DNA from: Clitopilus passeckerianus
Taxonomy: Eukaryota; Basidiomycota; Agaricomycetes; Agaricales; Entolomataceae
Assembly: GCA_944990035.1 (NCBI GenBank)
Contig: CALYLX010000084.1
Span: 282,949-346,948, forward strand
Direction: 5' to 3'
Length of the DNA: 64,000 nucleotides
Shown here: positions 46,942 through 58,600 of the stretch, in pieces
Layout: every line of letters starts with the position of its first letter
Numbering within the stretch: the stretch's first letter is position 1
The notes under the pieces: model-generated
The model's database searches: none
Told to the model about the DNA's origin: nothing
The model's input: only the letters and a program-made list of their open reading frames with translations
Position numbers and translations under genes: made by a program

Positions 46942-49243
46942 ATGTCACGATCGTCTTTCAATTCCGTGAAGAGTGGAACACGCGATCCAGATTCGTGGTC
47001 AAGATTACTCGAACCACCCGTTGATGAGACGCTCGAGGAAAAAGAAGCGCGCCTGCATGCAGAAGCTCAGGCGAAGCATATTTCTGATAGTATCGACGCG
47101 GAGATAGAGAGGCAGAGGCAAGCTGACAAGAAGGGGCCAAAACCTACAAAAATATTGCTATTGGGTGAGTTACCAGATTAGCTCCCGTATACAACAAGCT
47201 GAGTACAGAAACCAACAGGCCAGAGCGAATCAGGTTGGTTTCCTGTCATTATCACCCGAAGTCTTCCATGCCAATTAATGTGAAGGAAAGTCCACCACCC
47301 TAAAGAGTAAGTCATCCTTTCGAATGTGAATACTTGACACCCTCAGTGACAGCTTAACACAGACTTCCAGATCATGTGGGACCCCGAGGTATGTCCATTA
47401 TGTTCGACCCTTGTGAACCCTCGCAAATATTCCTCCAGTCTTTCACAACGGAACGTGAATCTTGGCGTTCTGTCATTCAACTGAACGTTGTTCGCTCGGT
47501 TCAACTTGTCCTAGAAGCACTCGGTCGAGCCCAGTCCATTTTACAATCGTCGGGCTCGCAGCCGTCTTCCTCTAGCTCTTCAGCATCGGAGAGCATTAAT
47601 CCCTACTTGCATCCGGAGCTCCTGAAGCTACAGGCACGATTAGGGCCTCTCCAAGAAGCGGAAAAAATGTTGACGCGGCGCCTGACACCGCCGGGCACAG
47701 GCGAAACCGAGCCAACAGTTCTGCCAGACAAAAGTCGTAATGCCCTTCGGGAGCTTGCTATCAACTCAACGACAAGCTGGAAAGGTGCATTAACCAGGTC
47801 ACGGAAATCATCGAAGTCCTCGGGAACTTCCTCAGTCGAAAGCAGGGCAGAGGAGCAGGAGCTCCTTGCGGCCTCTAGGATCCTACATCAATGCGCTACC
47901 GATATGGATGCTTTATGGAAAAATCCGGCAATTAAACGATTGCTGCGCAGGCAGAATATTCGCCTGGAGGACATGGCAGGATTGTATGTGTTACTTCTCG
48001 ACTCGGCAAGTCTCAATTTCTGACGTTGCCAAGCTTCCTCGACTCTATTGAACGAGTGACTGGACTAGAATATACCCCTTCTGATGGTGCGTGAATTCAT
48101 ATGGATTTTCAGCATGCCTCAGAAACAGAACCCCACAGACGATATCCTTCGAGCACGTCTCAAGACCCTAGGTTCGTTGATGCTCACCTATCTGAAAATC
48201 TTGTCGAGACTTAGCGAATTCCATAGGTGCATCCGAGCACAAGTTCATGATCTCACCCGGTACTTGGCACCAACGACGATGAGGACGTGCTCGTATTCAT
48301 GATCAACTTCGCAGGTCAAATCTGGCGTGTATTCGATATTGGAGGTCATAGGTCTCTGGTAAGCTGAAAGCTATTCGTGGAATCATTGTGCCCTGCTAAT
48401 GCATCTGCAGAGGGGTAGGTCCGGCATCGAACCCGCTGTAATCAAAGCTTAGATTTTATCAGCGACTTGGGTTCCATATTTCGATGATGTCCATGCAATC
48501 ATTTTCCTGGCACCGATAAGGTACATTCTTCCCGAAACCGCATTTCTTATCCCTGACGTCCCTATTTCCAATAGCTGCTTTGATCAAATGCTCGCAGAAG
48601 ATTCTAAAGTTAACCGCCTGGTAAGCCTGGATCTTGGTTGGCTGATCAAACCCACTGAGTTATCTATGGCGGCTTCAGGAAGACTCTGTGAACCTTTGGA
48701 TCATGATTGTCGAAAACAAGATGTTAAAGGACACCAATATGATTCTGTTCCTAAACAAAATTGATATCCTAAGGGCAAAACTCGAGTCGGGGATTCGCTT
48801 CGCTGACCATGTTGTCTCCTACCAAGACCGTCCAAACGACCCAGACACTGCTGCCTCATGTAAGTGTGCCTCATTCACTTGCCGAAAACGTACTCACCAG
48901 CGTTGACTTGGGAAATAGACCTGCGTAAAAATTCGGTGCGTCGACAGTGTGCCTTGACATCCTGACGTCAACTGAGATCAATACTTTCTTAGCTGGCATC
49001 CTCAAGGAACGATCCATTCTTCCTCGTCCCTTCTACTGTCATTTGACGACTGTTATTGTACGTCAGAACCATCAACCTCTTGACTAGTGTATTAAGTTGC
49101 TTTAGGATGTCCAATCGACCAAGCAAATCCTTTCCAACGGTTTGTTGCTGTCATTACCATAACCTCAGAGAGCTAACGATATTTCCCCAGTGAAAGACCT
49201 CATCATGCGAAGAAACCTTTCCGATGCAGCGCTGCTGACGTGA
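46942..49243 (+). CDS. divergent heterotrimeric G-protein alpha subunit
   Basis: I trace 17 exons, about 483 aa: 46942-47164, 47219-47233, 47286-47306, 47363-47388, 47439-47983, 48034-48086, 48139-48171, 48227-48259, 48315-48358, 48411-48414 (4 nt), 48463-48520, 48575-48620, 48679-48859, 48919-48935, 48993-49057, 49106-49139 and 49191-49243. GTP-binding motifs are G1 GQSESGKST (75-83, spread over four exons), switch I RARLKTLG (298-305, Arg and Thr kept), G3 DIGGHRS (324-330), G4 NKID (393-396) and a TTV in place of TCA. The usual Gln in GGQ is His, which should slow GTP hydrolysis. The helical domain has a long Ser-rich insert, and there is no MGxxxS myristoylation start. One base seems missing in the A5 run 48927-48931; with it, YLRK continues as KFAGILKER. 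Confidence 0.85.
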
Positions 49244-49565
49244 ATGAAGATCTCAGTTCGGAAATTTTCTGCAAGACCGCCGTGAACATCAAGTGCTGCA
49301 TCATGGAGGCCGCCTAACCCACGAGGGCATTCGATGTGACTTTGTTCTTCATTTCGGCACTGGTGTTCCGTCAAATCCTCGAGTCCACACAGAACCTTTG
49401 TATGTACTATTACACCTTAGATGTTCTCCATGACGACGAGACACGACAACACTCCCCGGAGAAAGATGAGAGATCTTCGTGTCAGTTATATTATACGCGA
49501 TATAATGTATCTAAATTATAATTCATTGTATGAAACCAGAAAGTGGAAAACTTCGAGATCTGGTA
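49244..49565. terminator. convergent 3' region
   Basis: About 320 nt between the stops of the G-alpha gene (+) and the kinase-like gene (-). Nothing else recognised. Confidence 0.35.
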
Positions 49566-50672
49566 TCAATCACTCGCTGCCGGCCGCCGTAAGGGTTGGA
49601 GACCCTGCCAAAGTGCCAAAGCATCTGGTCGATTCTCGGGATCAATACTCCAGCAGGATTCCAGGGTTTTCCATAGCCCCTCCTCTATCACTTCTTCGTC
49701 TGGCTTTACAAAGCCTCCCGGGCGCACAACTGAGCCAACATCTTCATCACGACGTTGGCACGGATATTGTCCAGACAGCATCTGAACCAGGCCAAATCGT
49801 TAAGACAATTATTAGCAGTTTGAGGTGTGACGTACGGCGAAGATGGTAGCGGAAAGGGCGTAGATATCTGCCGCTTGGGTGAACCGAGTACTTTCGGAAG
49901 AGGAAGCTGAGAGGTGAAGGGCCTCCGGGGCTTGATAAGGCGAAATTTCGTCTTGAAAGCTGGATGGGTCGCGCTCAAACCATAGGCAGGCTTCGAGATG
50001 CAGAGACGTGTCGGTAACTTGAACACAGCCCGAATCATCAACGAGAACGTTACCCTCGGTTTGGACTTAGTTTTGATGTTCAATACAATGGTGAAGGGAT
50101 TGACGTACAGGATAGAGGTTTCCATGGACAACACCGTGACTGTGAAGGTGAACGAGCGCGTGAGACGCTTGCAGGGCCTATGGCAGAGGGACAGATTAAT
50201 GACTAGATTACATTGTATAAGAACGAGGGGAAACTCACTAGCATCCGCCGGTCTGCTTCTGGGTGGGCATTAAGGTAGCCGAGGATACCACCATTGGAAC
50301 ACCAAGGGAAATTATCGCCGGAATATGATGGTCTCCGCATACTGCGAGCTGAATTTGGGCCACATGCTTATGTGGGGGCATCTCACGTTGACGGCCGAGG
50401 AGTGCCATAACCATCTAGAAGAAGTTAGTGTTTAACCAGCAGGTAATCAGTATACACACACTGTTGAATGCAGCTTTATCGTCTCGATGAAGCCTGTTGA
50501 GCACTCTGGCTATTGTCTGTTGCTAGAGTTAGCCCCGAACTGTGTAAGGGAAAGGTTAAGGCACCTCTGTCCCATTGACATCCTGGGACAAACGAAACAC
50601 TTGGCCGTAACACTTGTCTGCAATCCATGTAGCCGCCACAACCAACGGAAGGACAGTGCATTCCTTAATCTC
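49566..50672 (-). CDS. protein kinase-like, probable pseudokinase (5' end unresolved)
   Basis: Exons traced: 50672-50565, 50522-50460, 50414-50239, 50177-50112, 50054-49836 and 49781-49566. The C-lobe is clear: HALVHLHSHGVVHGNLYPGNVLVDDSG, APEALHLS, ADIYALSATIFA, and the terminal LWKTLESCWSIDPENRP typical of tyrosine-kinase-like families common in agaricomycetes. Catalytic residues are altered: HGN replaces HGD/HRD, Tyr replaces the following Lys, and DTS stands where DFG is expected. No VAIK Lys is apparent in what I read of the N-lobe (GQVFRLSQ). The third exon is one base short; adding a base at the G3 run 50306-50308 gives IISPWCSNGGILGYL, a standard hinge segment. An ATG at 50806 begins a plausible first exon but does not join in phase. 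Confidence 0.7.
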
Positions 50673-51669
50673 CTGTTGGTATCACCAATATTTGAGGACA
50701 TATCGGATGAAGGGTAGGGTGACTGTGACTCACTGTTGAAGCGACCATGTTCTGGGAGCACAGCGAGAAGGGGATGAAGAATAAGAGTGTCACACTCAGC
50801 CAGCATCCTTTATGAACCCAAAAAAATAGAATCTAAATTGTCGACGGACAACACGAGGTTATTTGAGTTTTACGGACTTGAGGGCACAATCTCAATCAAA
50901 GCCGGTTCGATCAAGCGTGGAAATTACGGGAGAAGACTCGTCAGGATACCATACACGGTTAGCATGCAATTACAATTTACTTGCTGGATGGCTGGGCCCT
51001 GAAGCGAGATTCCGGGCCGCCCTTTTCGAATCAGGATCAGCGAATAACCTCGCTTTCCTGCAGCTCCTGTCGGTACTTCGCTGAACTTCAAAGCGTTTCA
51101 GGAACATCGTGTTCCGTGGTACATTCGGCAAACAACGAAATGAATAAGTGGAATAAGTGCTGGAATGCGATAGCCCAAGATTATGGCACGAAAACCATAT
51201 CACTACGCCAACCAATTAACGGCAAAACAGAAAATGAGTAAGGTTCCATAACCTACGGAGATCTGGCTCTCGCCGATGGTCAGTTGATGGCCAGAACAGT
51301 ACATGGAGGATAGGGCAGTGACGAATTCTCCGCCGTTCAGCGTTCGTAAAGCGTCCGAGCTGCCGATCCAACTGGCATGTTCTGTCAAACCAAAGATCAA
51401 AGAGTTTTGTCTGAGGAAACCAGGAGGAGCCCGGTGTCGGATTATTGACACAAGTTGAAAGTGTATTCCCTTTTTAATTTCTACAGCAGTCTCGTAAATC
51501 TACACCATCAGTAAGCCGAATAGGGCTAGAGGCCTGAAAGCTGGAAACCTCCCCAGACCGATCAGGAACGCGTCTAGTAAAGGTGTACATCCTGAATTGG
51601 ACTGGTTCGTGAAATTTTATAGACTCTTGCTTGTGTCTGCGGGTGTGAGGGACGTCAGGGCGCAGTGGT
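50673..51669. other. region upstream of kinase-like gene
   Basis: About 1 kb. The kinase-like gene probably starts within it, with a candidate first exon at 50806-50734. The rest shows no convincing gene, repeat or RNA. Confidence 0.35.
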
Positions 51670-52521
51670 TCAAGTTGAACCAGTTGGTCCTGTGATGGGG
51701 CTTGCAGCGGCATCAGCATCCTCTGGAGTCCAGTTGCCGATTCGCTGATTCTGCTGCCACAGGCTGGGCCTCCCAACACCTGGGGAGAATCGTTCCCATC
51801 GCATCTCTATGTCTCCACCTAGAACGCCACTTGTCCCAGCAAGAGCAGGATTCCAGAATGCCGTCCCGAGCACAGGTTCCACAGATCCAAAACCGTCCGA
51901 CGAAGGTTGTGGAGGAAGGTGCAGCAGAAAAAATGGGACCGAAGACGACTGTGCTCGCAATGTCGTTGCTTCCGTAAAGGGTGACTCAGATATCAGCAAT
52001 GCGACAAGTGGGCCGGTCCGTGTCGAGTCCGTGGCGTCGTGACCAGCGACTGTTTCATCTTTGTTGTAGACCGTTGTGTTTGTGTGCTGAGAGTGAATGT
52101 ATTGATATAGGACTCCTTCCATCTCCCTGACATGACGAGGTCCCAATTTCTTCTTCTCGGCTTTGCACTGCGCTAGTATTCTTATACGTTTGCGAGGAGC
52201 TTCCCGAATGCCATCGCTGTGATTCGTGGCTGAGCGGGAAGGTAACCACCACCACCCGAGCAAATCAATACCGCCGTCAGATTTACCTCCGACCCGACGT
52301 AATGACATGGAAAGGTGATTATGCAGTAGAAGCCGCGAACGCTCCTCAAACGCGGTTCCTCGATGAACATTTGAGAGAACATTCGTGATCGGTCGAAGGT
52401 TGGCCATGAGGGGATGATGGAGTGCAGAACAAGGTCGGTCACGTAACACGGTAACCGAGGCCCCGCTTCGCTTCCTCCCTTGGTCGGTCCTGACTTGAGA
52501 AGATCTCTCGTTTTGACACAT
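51670..52521 (-). CDS. RRG7: RRG7-like mitochondrial protein with Mrr-type nuclease fold
   Basis: A single exon of 283 aa. The core reads RGTAFEERSRLLL, then SMSLRRVGGKSDGGIDLLGWW, then RIRILAQCKAEKKKLGPRHVREMEGVLY. The GGxD and QxK spacing is that of Mrr/PD-(D/E)xK restriction-endonuclease-like folds and matches the fungal RRG7 family (yeast YOR305W), required for respiratory growth and located in mitochondria. The N-terminus (MCQNERSSQVRTDQGRKR) is basic enough for import. An internal Met before ANLRPITNVLS is an alternative start. Whether it cuts DNA is unknown for the family. The C-terminal 60 residues are Gly/Ser/Pro-rich. Confidence 0.8.
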   Translation of the reverse strand: MCQNERSSQVRTDQGRKRSGASVTVLRDRPCSALHHPLMANLRPITNVLSNVHRGTAFEERSRLLLHNHLSMSLRRVGGKSDGGIDLLGWWWLPSRSATNHSDGIREAPRKRIRILAQCKAEKKKLGPRHVREMEGVLYQYIHSQHTNTTVYNKDETVAGHDATDSTRTGPLVALLISESPFTEATTLRAQSSSVPFFLLHLPPQPSSDGFGSVEPVLGTAFWNPALAGTSGVLGGDIEMRWERFSPGVGRPSLWQQNQRIGNWTPEDADAAASPITGPTGST

Positions 52522-52998
52522 CTATGAATCGATAGCTCGGCAATGATCCACACCATATCTGGAGTTAAGCGATGCGCAACGCTTGCCTGCTGTCGAATTT
52601 CCTGAATGTTCGAAATTATTCTGCGAATAAGTGGGTATGCTCGGCGGTCCCCTCATGCGGGTTCGTCCTGCCTTCTGGAGCTATCTAACCTACTTCACAA
52701 CCTCAAGGTCGCCTACATATCTCTGTACTACTCTAAGCGCAACTCTGGAGCTTGACCTGGTTAGCAGGACCTTGGACCCTAAATGGCAATAGGATCGTTT
52801 GTGGCTGGGAAGATGCTAGCTACGAAGGGACTGGGTCGTTGGTTGATTAATGATATGGTGTCCCTTAGACGGGAAAAGGTTCTGAGAGGTTCGCAGAAGA
52901 GAATCCCGGCGGCCGATGGGTGCAATGTTTGACATAGGGTCACCGCGATCATGAATTTCGATCTGGAGATGTAGAGAACTACACCTGCGTTTGAAATT

Positions 52999-53172
52999 TT
53001 AAGCGGCTGCACATTGTTCTGAGTTTGCGATCACTGCTAGTTCACGAATGCAGCATGCCTTGTATACCAAGCGCATATCACGGTTTGGCTTGTAAGTAGG
53101 CTCGTCTCTGTCGTTTTTCGTGGGCTGGAATCGAGGTCCTCGAGCACGCTTTCTTGATGCACTACTGGCCAT
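52999..53172 (-). CDS. short hypothetical frame
   Basis: The ATG at 53172 opens 57 codons: a basic start (MASSASRKRARGPRF), then DEPTYKPNRDMRLVYKACC. No homology or splice context is recognised. It may be chance. Confidence 0.2.
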   Translation of the reverse strand: MASSASRKRARGPRFQPTKNDRDEPTYKPNRDMRLVYKACCIRELAVIANSEQCAAA

Positions 53173-53882
53173 GTAGTCGGTGACATCTGGGCTTGAAATG
53201 ATTGTTGTTCCGAAGAAATATATCGAGATTACGGGGCACAATTTATCAAGTCATGGTCACCCTATAGCTCACGCCGCAGGGCCTAGCGGGAGCAAGGCAA
53301 TGCGATTATTTTCGATACCTCTGAGACCGTATCAATCGAGGGTTGGGCATTTTGGACCCTGATGGCAGATAAAGTGACCGTTGATGAGTTCTGCCGTGGA
53401 AGCCTTCCTTTCGATAAGTAGGCGCAAGAGCTGCTATTTTAGGTAGCAGAGTCCCAATTGTTGGAATCTACGCAAGGGTCCGTGATGTACAGAGTTTGGC
53501 TGCAAGCTTTGCGGTACACTTTATGTCACCTTTTCCATCCTCGGGGATACAAGTTTTGTAATTCACACCTATTTCTCCCATAGGAACCGCTTTTAGCTCC
53601 CAAACTGGGGACTTCTAATTCTCCTCTAAGCCTTCTTTTCATCAGCCCTGTTGCGCGTGCTAGATGAAAGCCTCCGCGGCATCAATCGCCATTTTTGGTG
53701 CCAAACTAATCCTTAGGATATGGAAAAATATTTTCTGGAACAATGACCACGCTTGCTGGTCCTGAAGTGGTGATTCTTGTACTTTAAACGAGGGGGTCCA
53801 TCCAATCAGGTTGCTGAAAGACGGTGAACAAAGAAATTACCGTGAAAGTGAGGGTCAACCAGTTGCACTGCCACCGACTTGA

Positions 53883-54131
53883 CTAACCCTTTCCAGCTGG
53901 TCCCTCTTCGCCTGAAGCAAGCGTGAAAGCGCTTCTCGTTGCCATTAGCGTCCCACTCGCGGTGTTCAGAGACATGATTTGGCCTACCAGTAATCTTGTG
54001 GCTTCATCCGTTTTATAGCCAACGTCCTCGAGGCTCGTCAGCTTGGCAAGATGGCCTAAATTCTCGACCAACGGCGGATCCTGGCAGTGAATCCACTTGA
54101 GGCTGGATATGCAGATGTCGACGACAAACAA
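53883..54131 (-). pseudogene. Leu-rich fragment, possible F-box protein remnant
   Basis: The minus-strand frame contains ICISSLKWIHC, ENLGHLAKLTSLEDVGY and ends at 53883. The pattern resembles the C-terminal LRR-like part of agaricomycete F-box proteins. No start and no F-box can be attached, so it is more likely a remnant than a gene. Confidence 0.3.
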
Positions 54132-54778
54132 ACGCGGTATCTCTTGAGACTCTTATGAAATACAGGTATATACGACGTCCCCTTCTACCCCTCGAGGTTG
54201 GCTCAGTCAATATTACCACAGGAGTATTTGGCCAATCGAACATCCACTCCCTGAATACCTCCATCCATAAATGGTGGGTTGATGCGGAGAAAATCTCAAA
54301 GTTTCCACCCTTGAAGCTCACCGACGAAACCTGTGATAAAGAGAGTCAACTGGCGGAGCGACGCCTAGTTAGCTGAACCTCGGCTCATTGCAACTGCGTT
54401 CGTCGTGCTTGAAGAGCCACAACTAAAAGTGAGCATTATGTGCTACTTTTCCGTAATTCTGAACCTCATATTAGGTCTATCACGGACAATTTTACGCACA
54501 TTTGTTGAAATTCTAGTATTCAACGCCTTCACCAATGCCCAGCGTCAGACCGGCCTGTGCCCCCTAGCCCAAAACGCGCGTAGGCCCTTATACCTAGCAA
54601 ATCTGCAGCTGCTGGTAGGGGCTCTAAAATTCCTACACCTCCGTGTCGAGATACTCCCTGTTACTGTACCGAGAAAACTGCCCGTCGAACTCACCCTTCG
54701 CACCAAACCCCAAAAGACCGGCAATCAAGACGAAAGCGGTCAGGCTGGCTACTCAAACCACCAACGTGTCAGTTCTGC

Positions 54779-54905
54779 CTTGGCTGTCTACGTATCTTGC
54801 TAGAGACTCAACGGTGCCGCGGCAAATGCTGTATCCGAGTCGGCCTTCAGCGAACGGAACGCAGGAGGTGGTCGACGGGTTTCACCCGATGTCAACAGCA
54901 CACAT
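54779..54905 (+). mobile_element. possible hAT transposase C-terminal remnant
   Basis: One plus-strand frame reads LAVYVSC, a stop, then AVSESAFSERNAGGGRRVSPDV. The second part resembles the hAT dimerisation region (S-x-ER-x-FS, then RR-x-SP). A stop interrupts it and no terminal repeats or other transposase parts are visible nearby. Low confidence. Confidence 0.3.
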
Positions 54906-55480
54906 GTTACCACCAGCAACAAACCGGTGAATCCGTCTAATAAGCTCAAGCTCAGCTCCGCCCAACCGGTACCACCGCAAGGAAGCCGCGACCAACCGTC
55001 GAATCAAATGCTGTCAAAATGGCTTCCAAGGTCACCGCTAGCCTGCCGTACCGAGGTTGGACCCGAGACCTTGCTTCAAAGAGGCAATTCCTTTACCTTT
55101 CGCTACACTCGTCATGTTATTCTAGTCCCCAAGGGCTCGAGCTTCACAACACAAGTCTTAACGACGATAGGAACGTCAGCTTTGGACCGGTAGTAGGGTG
55201 TATCACGGTATGTCATAGTTTTTTCCCCGTGTCCGAAGTCCTGACTTGACCATATTACAGCTCGGCTATTCGTGAATACGGTCTGGCGGCAATGACGCCG
55301 TGCACAACAGCAGCGGCGGCAGGAAGGAACCGGAGGATGCCATTGAGAGGAGGTGTAGGAGTATAGATGTTCATGGATTTGTCAGATTTAGGATACTTAG
55401 ATAGAGGGAATGTGTCGCAGTACTGCGGTTTCTGGCAAGTTTTCGGCCTTCAGCTTGTCCTGCCTCGACTAGCCCATGGA

Positions 55481-55533
55481 ACGCGTCTGTGGGGAACGAC
55501 CACATGACGAGACGCGTCTCACAGGTAACGCGT
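55481..55533. promoter_or_regulatory. three MluI cell-cycle boxes (ACGCGT)
   Basis: ACGCGT occurs at 55481-55486, 55512-55517 and 55528-55533, within 53 bp and 70-120 bp upstream of the ATG at 55602. The last two sit in short palindromes (GAGACGCGTCTC; TAACGCGTTA). In yeasts this hexamer is bound by MBF (Mbp1-Swi6) and drives G1/S transcription; agaricomycetes have an Mbp1-type factor. Function here is inferred. Confidence 0.6.
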
Positions 55534-55601
55534 TACGTTTCGCGACCTCCCACAGGTCACATCTGAGTGTGACCGTACTCTCCAACACTCAGACCGTCGC
55601 C

Positions 55602-58600
55602 ATGCCCTGCCATTCTGTCCCGACGTCGCCTGCGATGGCGCGCACAGCGACTCAGAAGGGCAGCCGGTGACTCCTCAACGTCTCTCTCATCAGCGCGGGC
55701 AACATAGACATACCGCTTCTCAAACTTTTCACAGGTCTCCCATGACCCCCGCCAGTCCTTATACCCCACTCAGCTTACGCTCCTTCACATCGTCCGGTTC
55801 TGGGTCGTCATCCTTTTTGAACACTCCGGACACTACTGGACCAAGTGCCAAACATCTTTCATTCTCCCCGAAATAGCTCGCCATAACGGCGCAAACCTCT
55901 CTGCGAAGGACACGAGTCTTGCGGACATCGCAGAAAATTGGAGATCTCGTGCGGTCGGTAATGGTATCAAGGTTACATCTGGCCGAGATGAAGTGCATTT
56001 CCGAAACGATGAGTGTATGTTGTCTATTGAACGCATATAGTCATGTTTAACCCATGGGATGCGCATATAGTCAATCAAACCTTGGGGAATGATTCGGGAC
56101 TCATATCTACTGAGGAAGGTACGCTATTGACATCCCATTAAAATGGTTGTCTTGCTGACTTTCTTAGCCCTTCTTGCACCAGCGTTCTTGGCGCCGAGTG
56201 GACGGACTAGAGGCCGCATAGAAACAGACCTCGTGCCCAGTCGCAAGCTCTTCCACCGACATCTCAAGCGATTCTTTCCTCTCCCGCTGCGCAAAGGAAT
56301 GCCAATACCTCAATGCCTCTGCAGCTCTCAACGCCTCTTATGCCGCAGCGACTGAACCAAACTCAGAATTACGACCTCTTACGCACTCCTCCGCCTAACA
56401 GGGCACTCTCCAAGCAGATCAAAATGAAGGGAAGTTTGACAGACCCTGTCAATCTTAGAAAAAGAGAAAACCTGGTCAATGTAAGGGCTTCCTCGCGCAC
56501 GCTGTCACCGTTTACTAATGGCTTCATCCAGCCTCACACCCCTAGAAACACTGCCAACAAGACTGCGCCTTTCGGCCTGAATAACGATACCTCCCTGGAC
56601 CTATTTGATATAGATGAAAACGACCTGGAGTATGACTACGATCTTGCGCAAGAAAGCAACGATAATATTCTCAGAGACCTGAGTCTCCGCTCCAACGTCA
56701 GAGCAACAGCAAACCCTTCCGAATTGTGTATGGCTACTCGGACTTTTCTCTTCCCACCCTCTCTACTTATCCCCAGCAACGACCTTATCTATCCCAACAT
56801 CTTCCTCCCTTTGATCCCTTCCAAACGAACCACTTGACTAGCATTCATGAAAGGCCCGACTATTACTTCAACTCGCCGCGGTTTTCCGATGGTTTGTACA
56901 TCGACAAGCCCCAGAACTTTGCGGCCACGGTTGGATTGGCTCCAGGTGGCCCACTGCCCACTGTCCCTTCTTTCGGCGTACCTTACCCAGCCAATGCTGC
57001 ATACGTTCCTCTACCTGCAGCTGCACCTTCCATCCTCCCGCCGGCAGCCCGAAACGCTGATATCCAGTCTTCTCAACCTTGCCAAGTTCCTCCCCCACCA
57101 ACTCCGTCTCTGTCATCAGGATGTTCTGTGTGTTTGACAAAGACACCCCGGACGCTTGCAGTTCTTGTTCCGTGCAACCACCCCCTTTGCTCCGGCTGCC
57201 TGACCAGCGCCCTCAATATTGTCGGCGAGAAAGACATGGAGTGTGCCGTTTGCAAGGGAAAGGTGGACGACTTCCGTCTCATTGCAGATAAGGATAGGAA
57301 CAACCATGACCAGAACCCCAAGCAGCCGTCACCTACTCGAGGTGGCCAGGTCACCCCATCAGAAGAAAGCTTCATGGAGCCCCTCTTCTCATCCCCTGGT
57401 AGCTCCATTAGTTTGGAGGGCCTGGATACTGCCTTCGAGTTCCAACTCGGGCTTGCGAATGCGAGAGCTAGTACCCCAAAACCGATAGAACCGATAGAAA
57501 GTGTGGCTGGGGCCCAGGCGCTCACCGATGAGGGCTTGTCACGAAGCCATGTTCACACCGAAAACAATGTCGTGCTTCGAATTGACAATGTGCCTTGGGT
57601 AGGTCGTTTCATCCCCAGATCCACTACATCTCACTCATTGGGGCCGTAGGATATTACGCCGCTCCAAATCCTGAATTGGCTACAGCAACCAATAGAAATG
57701 GTCCACGTCCTCCTTGATAGGAAGGGGAAGACCATGAGCCATGCTTATGTGGAGGTCGCGGATGCGGATACCGCCGGCAAAATTCTCCGGGGTGAAGTTA
57801 AGGAAGAGGCTTCGTCGATAGGTCTAAACGGGAAGATGCAGCAACGTAAAGCTAGAGAACGTGGTAGCGTCTTGGGGAAAGGGAGGAGGGCTCGTGGCGT
57901 CACCGTGACGAAGAGCAGCCAGGAGGAGCTGATGGCTAATGTACGTTCTCAACCAAATTATCAGAGTCCGATGCTCAACTATAATTTTTAGTTATTCCCC
58001 AGCTGGAGGGGCTCTTTTGATGGTTCTCGCCCATCCCTTGCTGGTCTTGGTAATGATCGAGTAATTACGGCCCTCGAGGGCGGACTCATTGGCGAGAGCG
58101 AAGTTATTGCCCTGCTGCACCTGATCAAGGAGCCAGATGTTAGTACACCCCAGCCAACTACCACTGCCTCCATTCCCTAACTCAGCCCGATCTAGTCCCA
58201 TTTCCTGAAAGTCCCAAGCCTTCCGTTCTACTGCCTAACCAGTCTGTTGAGCAAGATACCCACCGACGTGGATAGCCGGGTCTTCATTAGCGCCTCTACC
58301 CGAGATATGATATTTGGTTCGTCTCAATCATTCATTGCATTGGCAATAATTCTGATATCTCGGTTTCCGCCAGATGTTGCTCAAGGTAACGTCGTCCCAG
58401 CCACTATCAGCCGCCGATACTGAGGTTTCTTCTCTAGCGTCCCTACAAGTCTTGGTTTCCCGTGTGCAAAACGAAAATTCTATGGACAAAGGATACACAC
58501 AAGAGCTCGTATCTCTTATCGCAGTCACACTCCGATGCAAAAGTGAGTCAAGTGAACTAGATCCCCAGCTGTGCACTCAACTCTGGCAGTTTTCACCGCC

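Larger units (their letters stand above)
52522..55601. other. 3 kb gene-poor region with eroded coding remnants
   Basis: No intact gene is supported. Three weak signals are listed separately: a 57-codon minus-strand frame (52999-53172), a Leu-rich minus-strand fragment (53883-54131) and a possible hAT transposase C-terminal remnant (54779-54905, +). The last 120 nt carry three ACGCGT boxes. Confidence 0.4.

Noticed and set aside
55845..55876. A 32 nt intron in the RING+RRM gene
   Set aside because: It is in phase but too short and lacks a branch site. An extra A at 55871-55873 restores the natural sequence instead.
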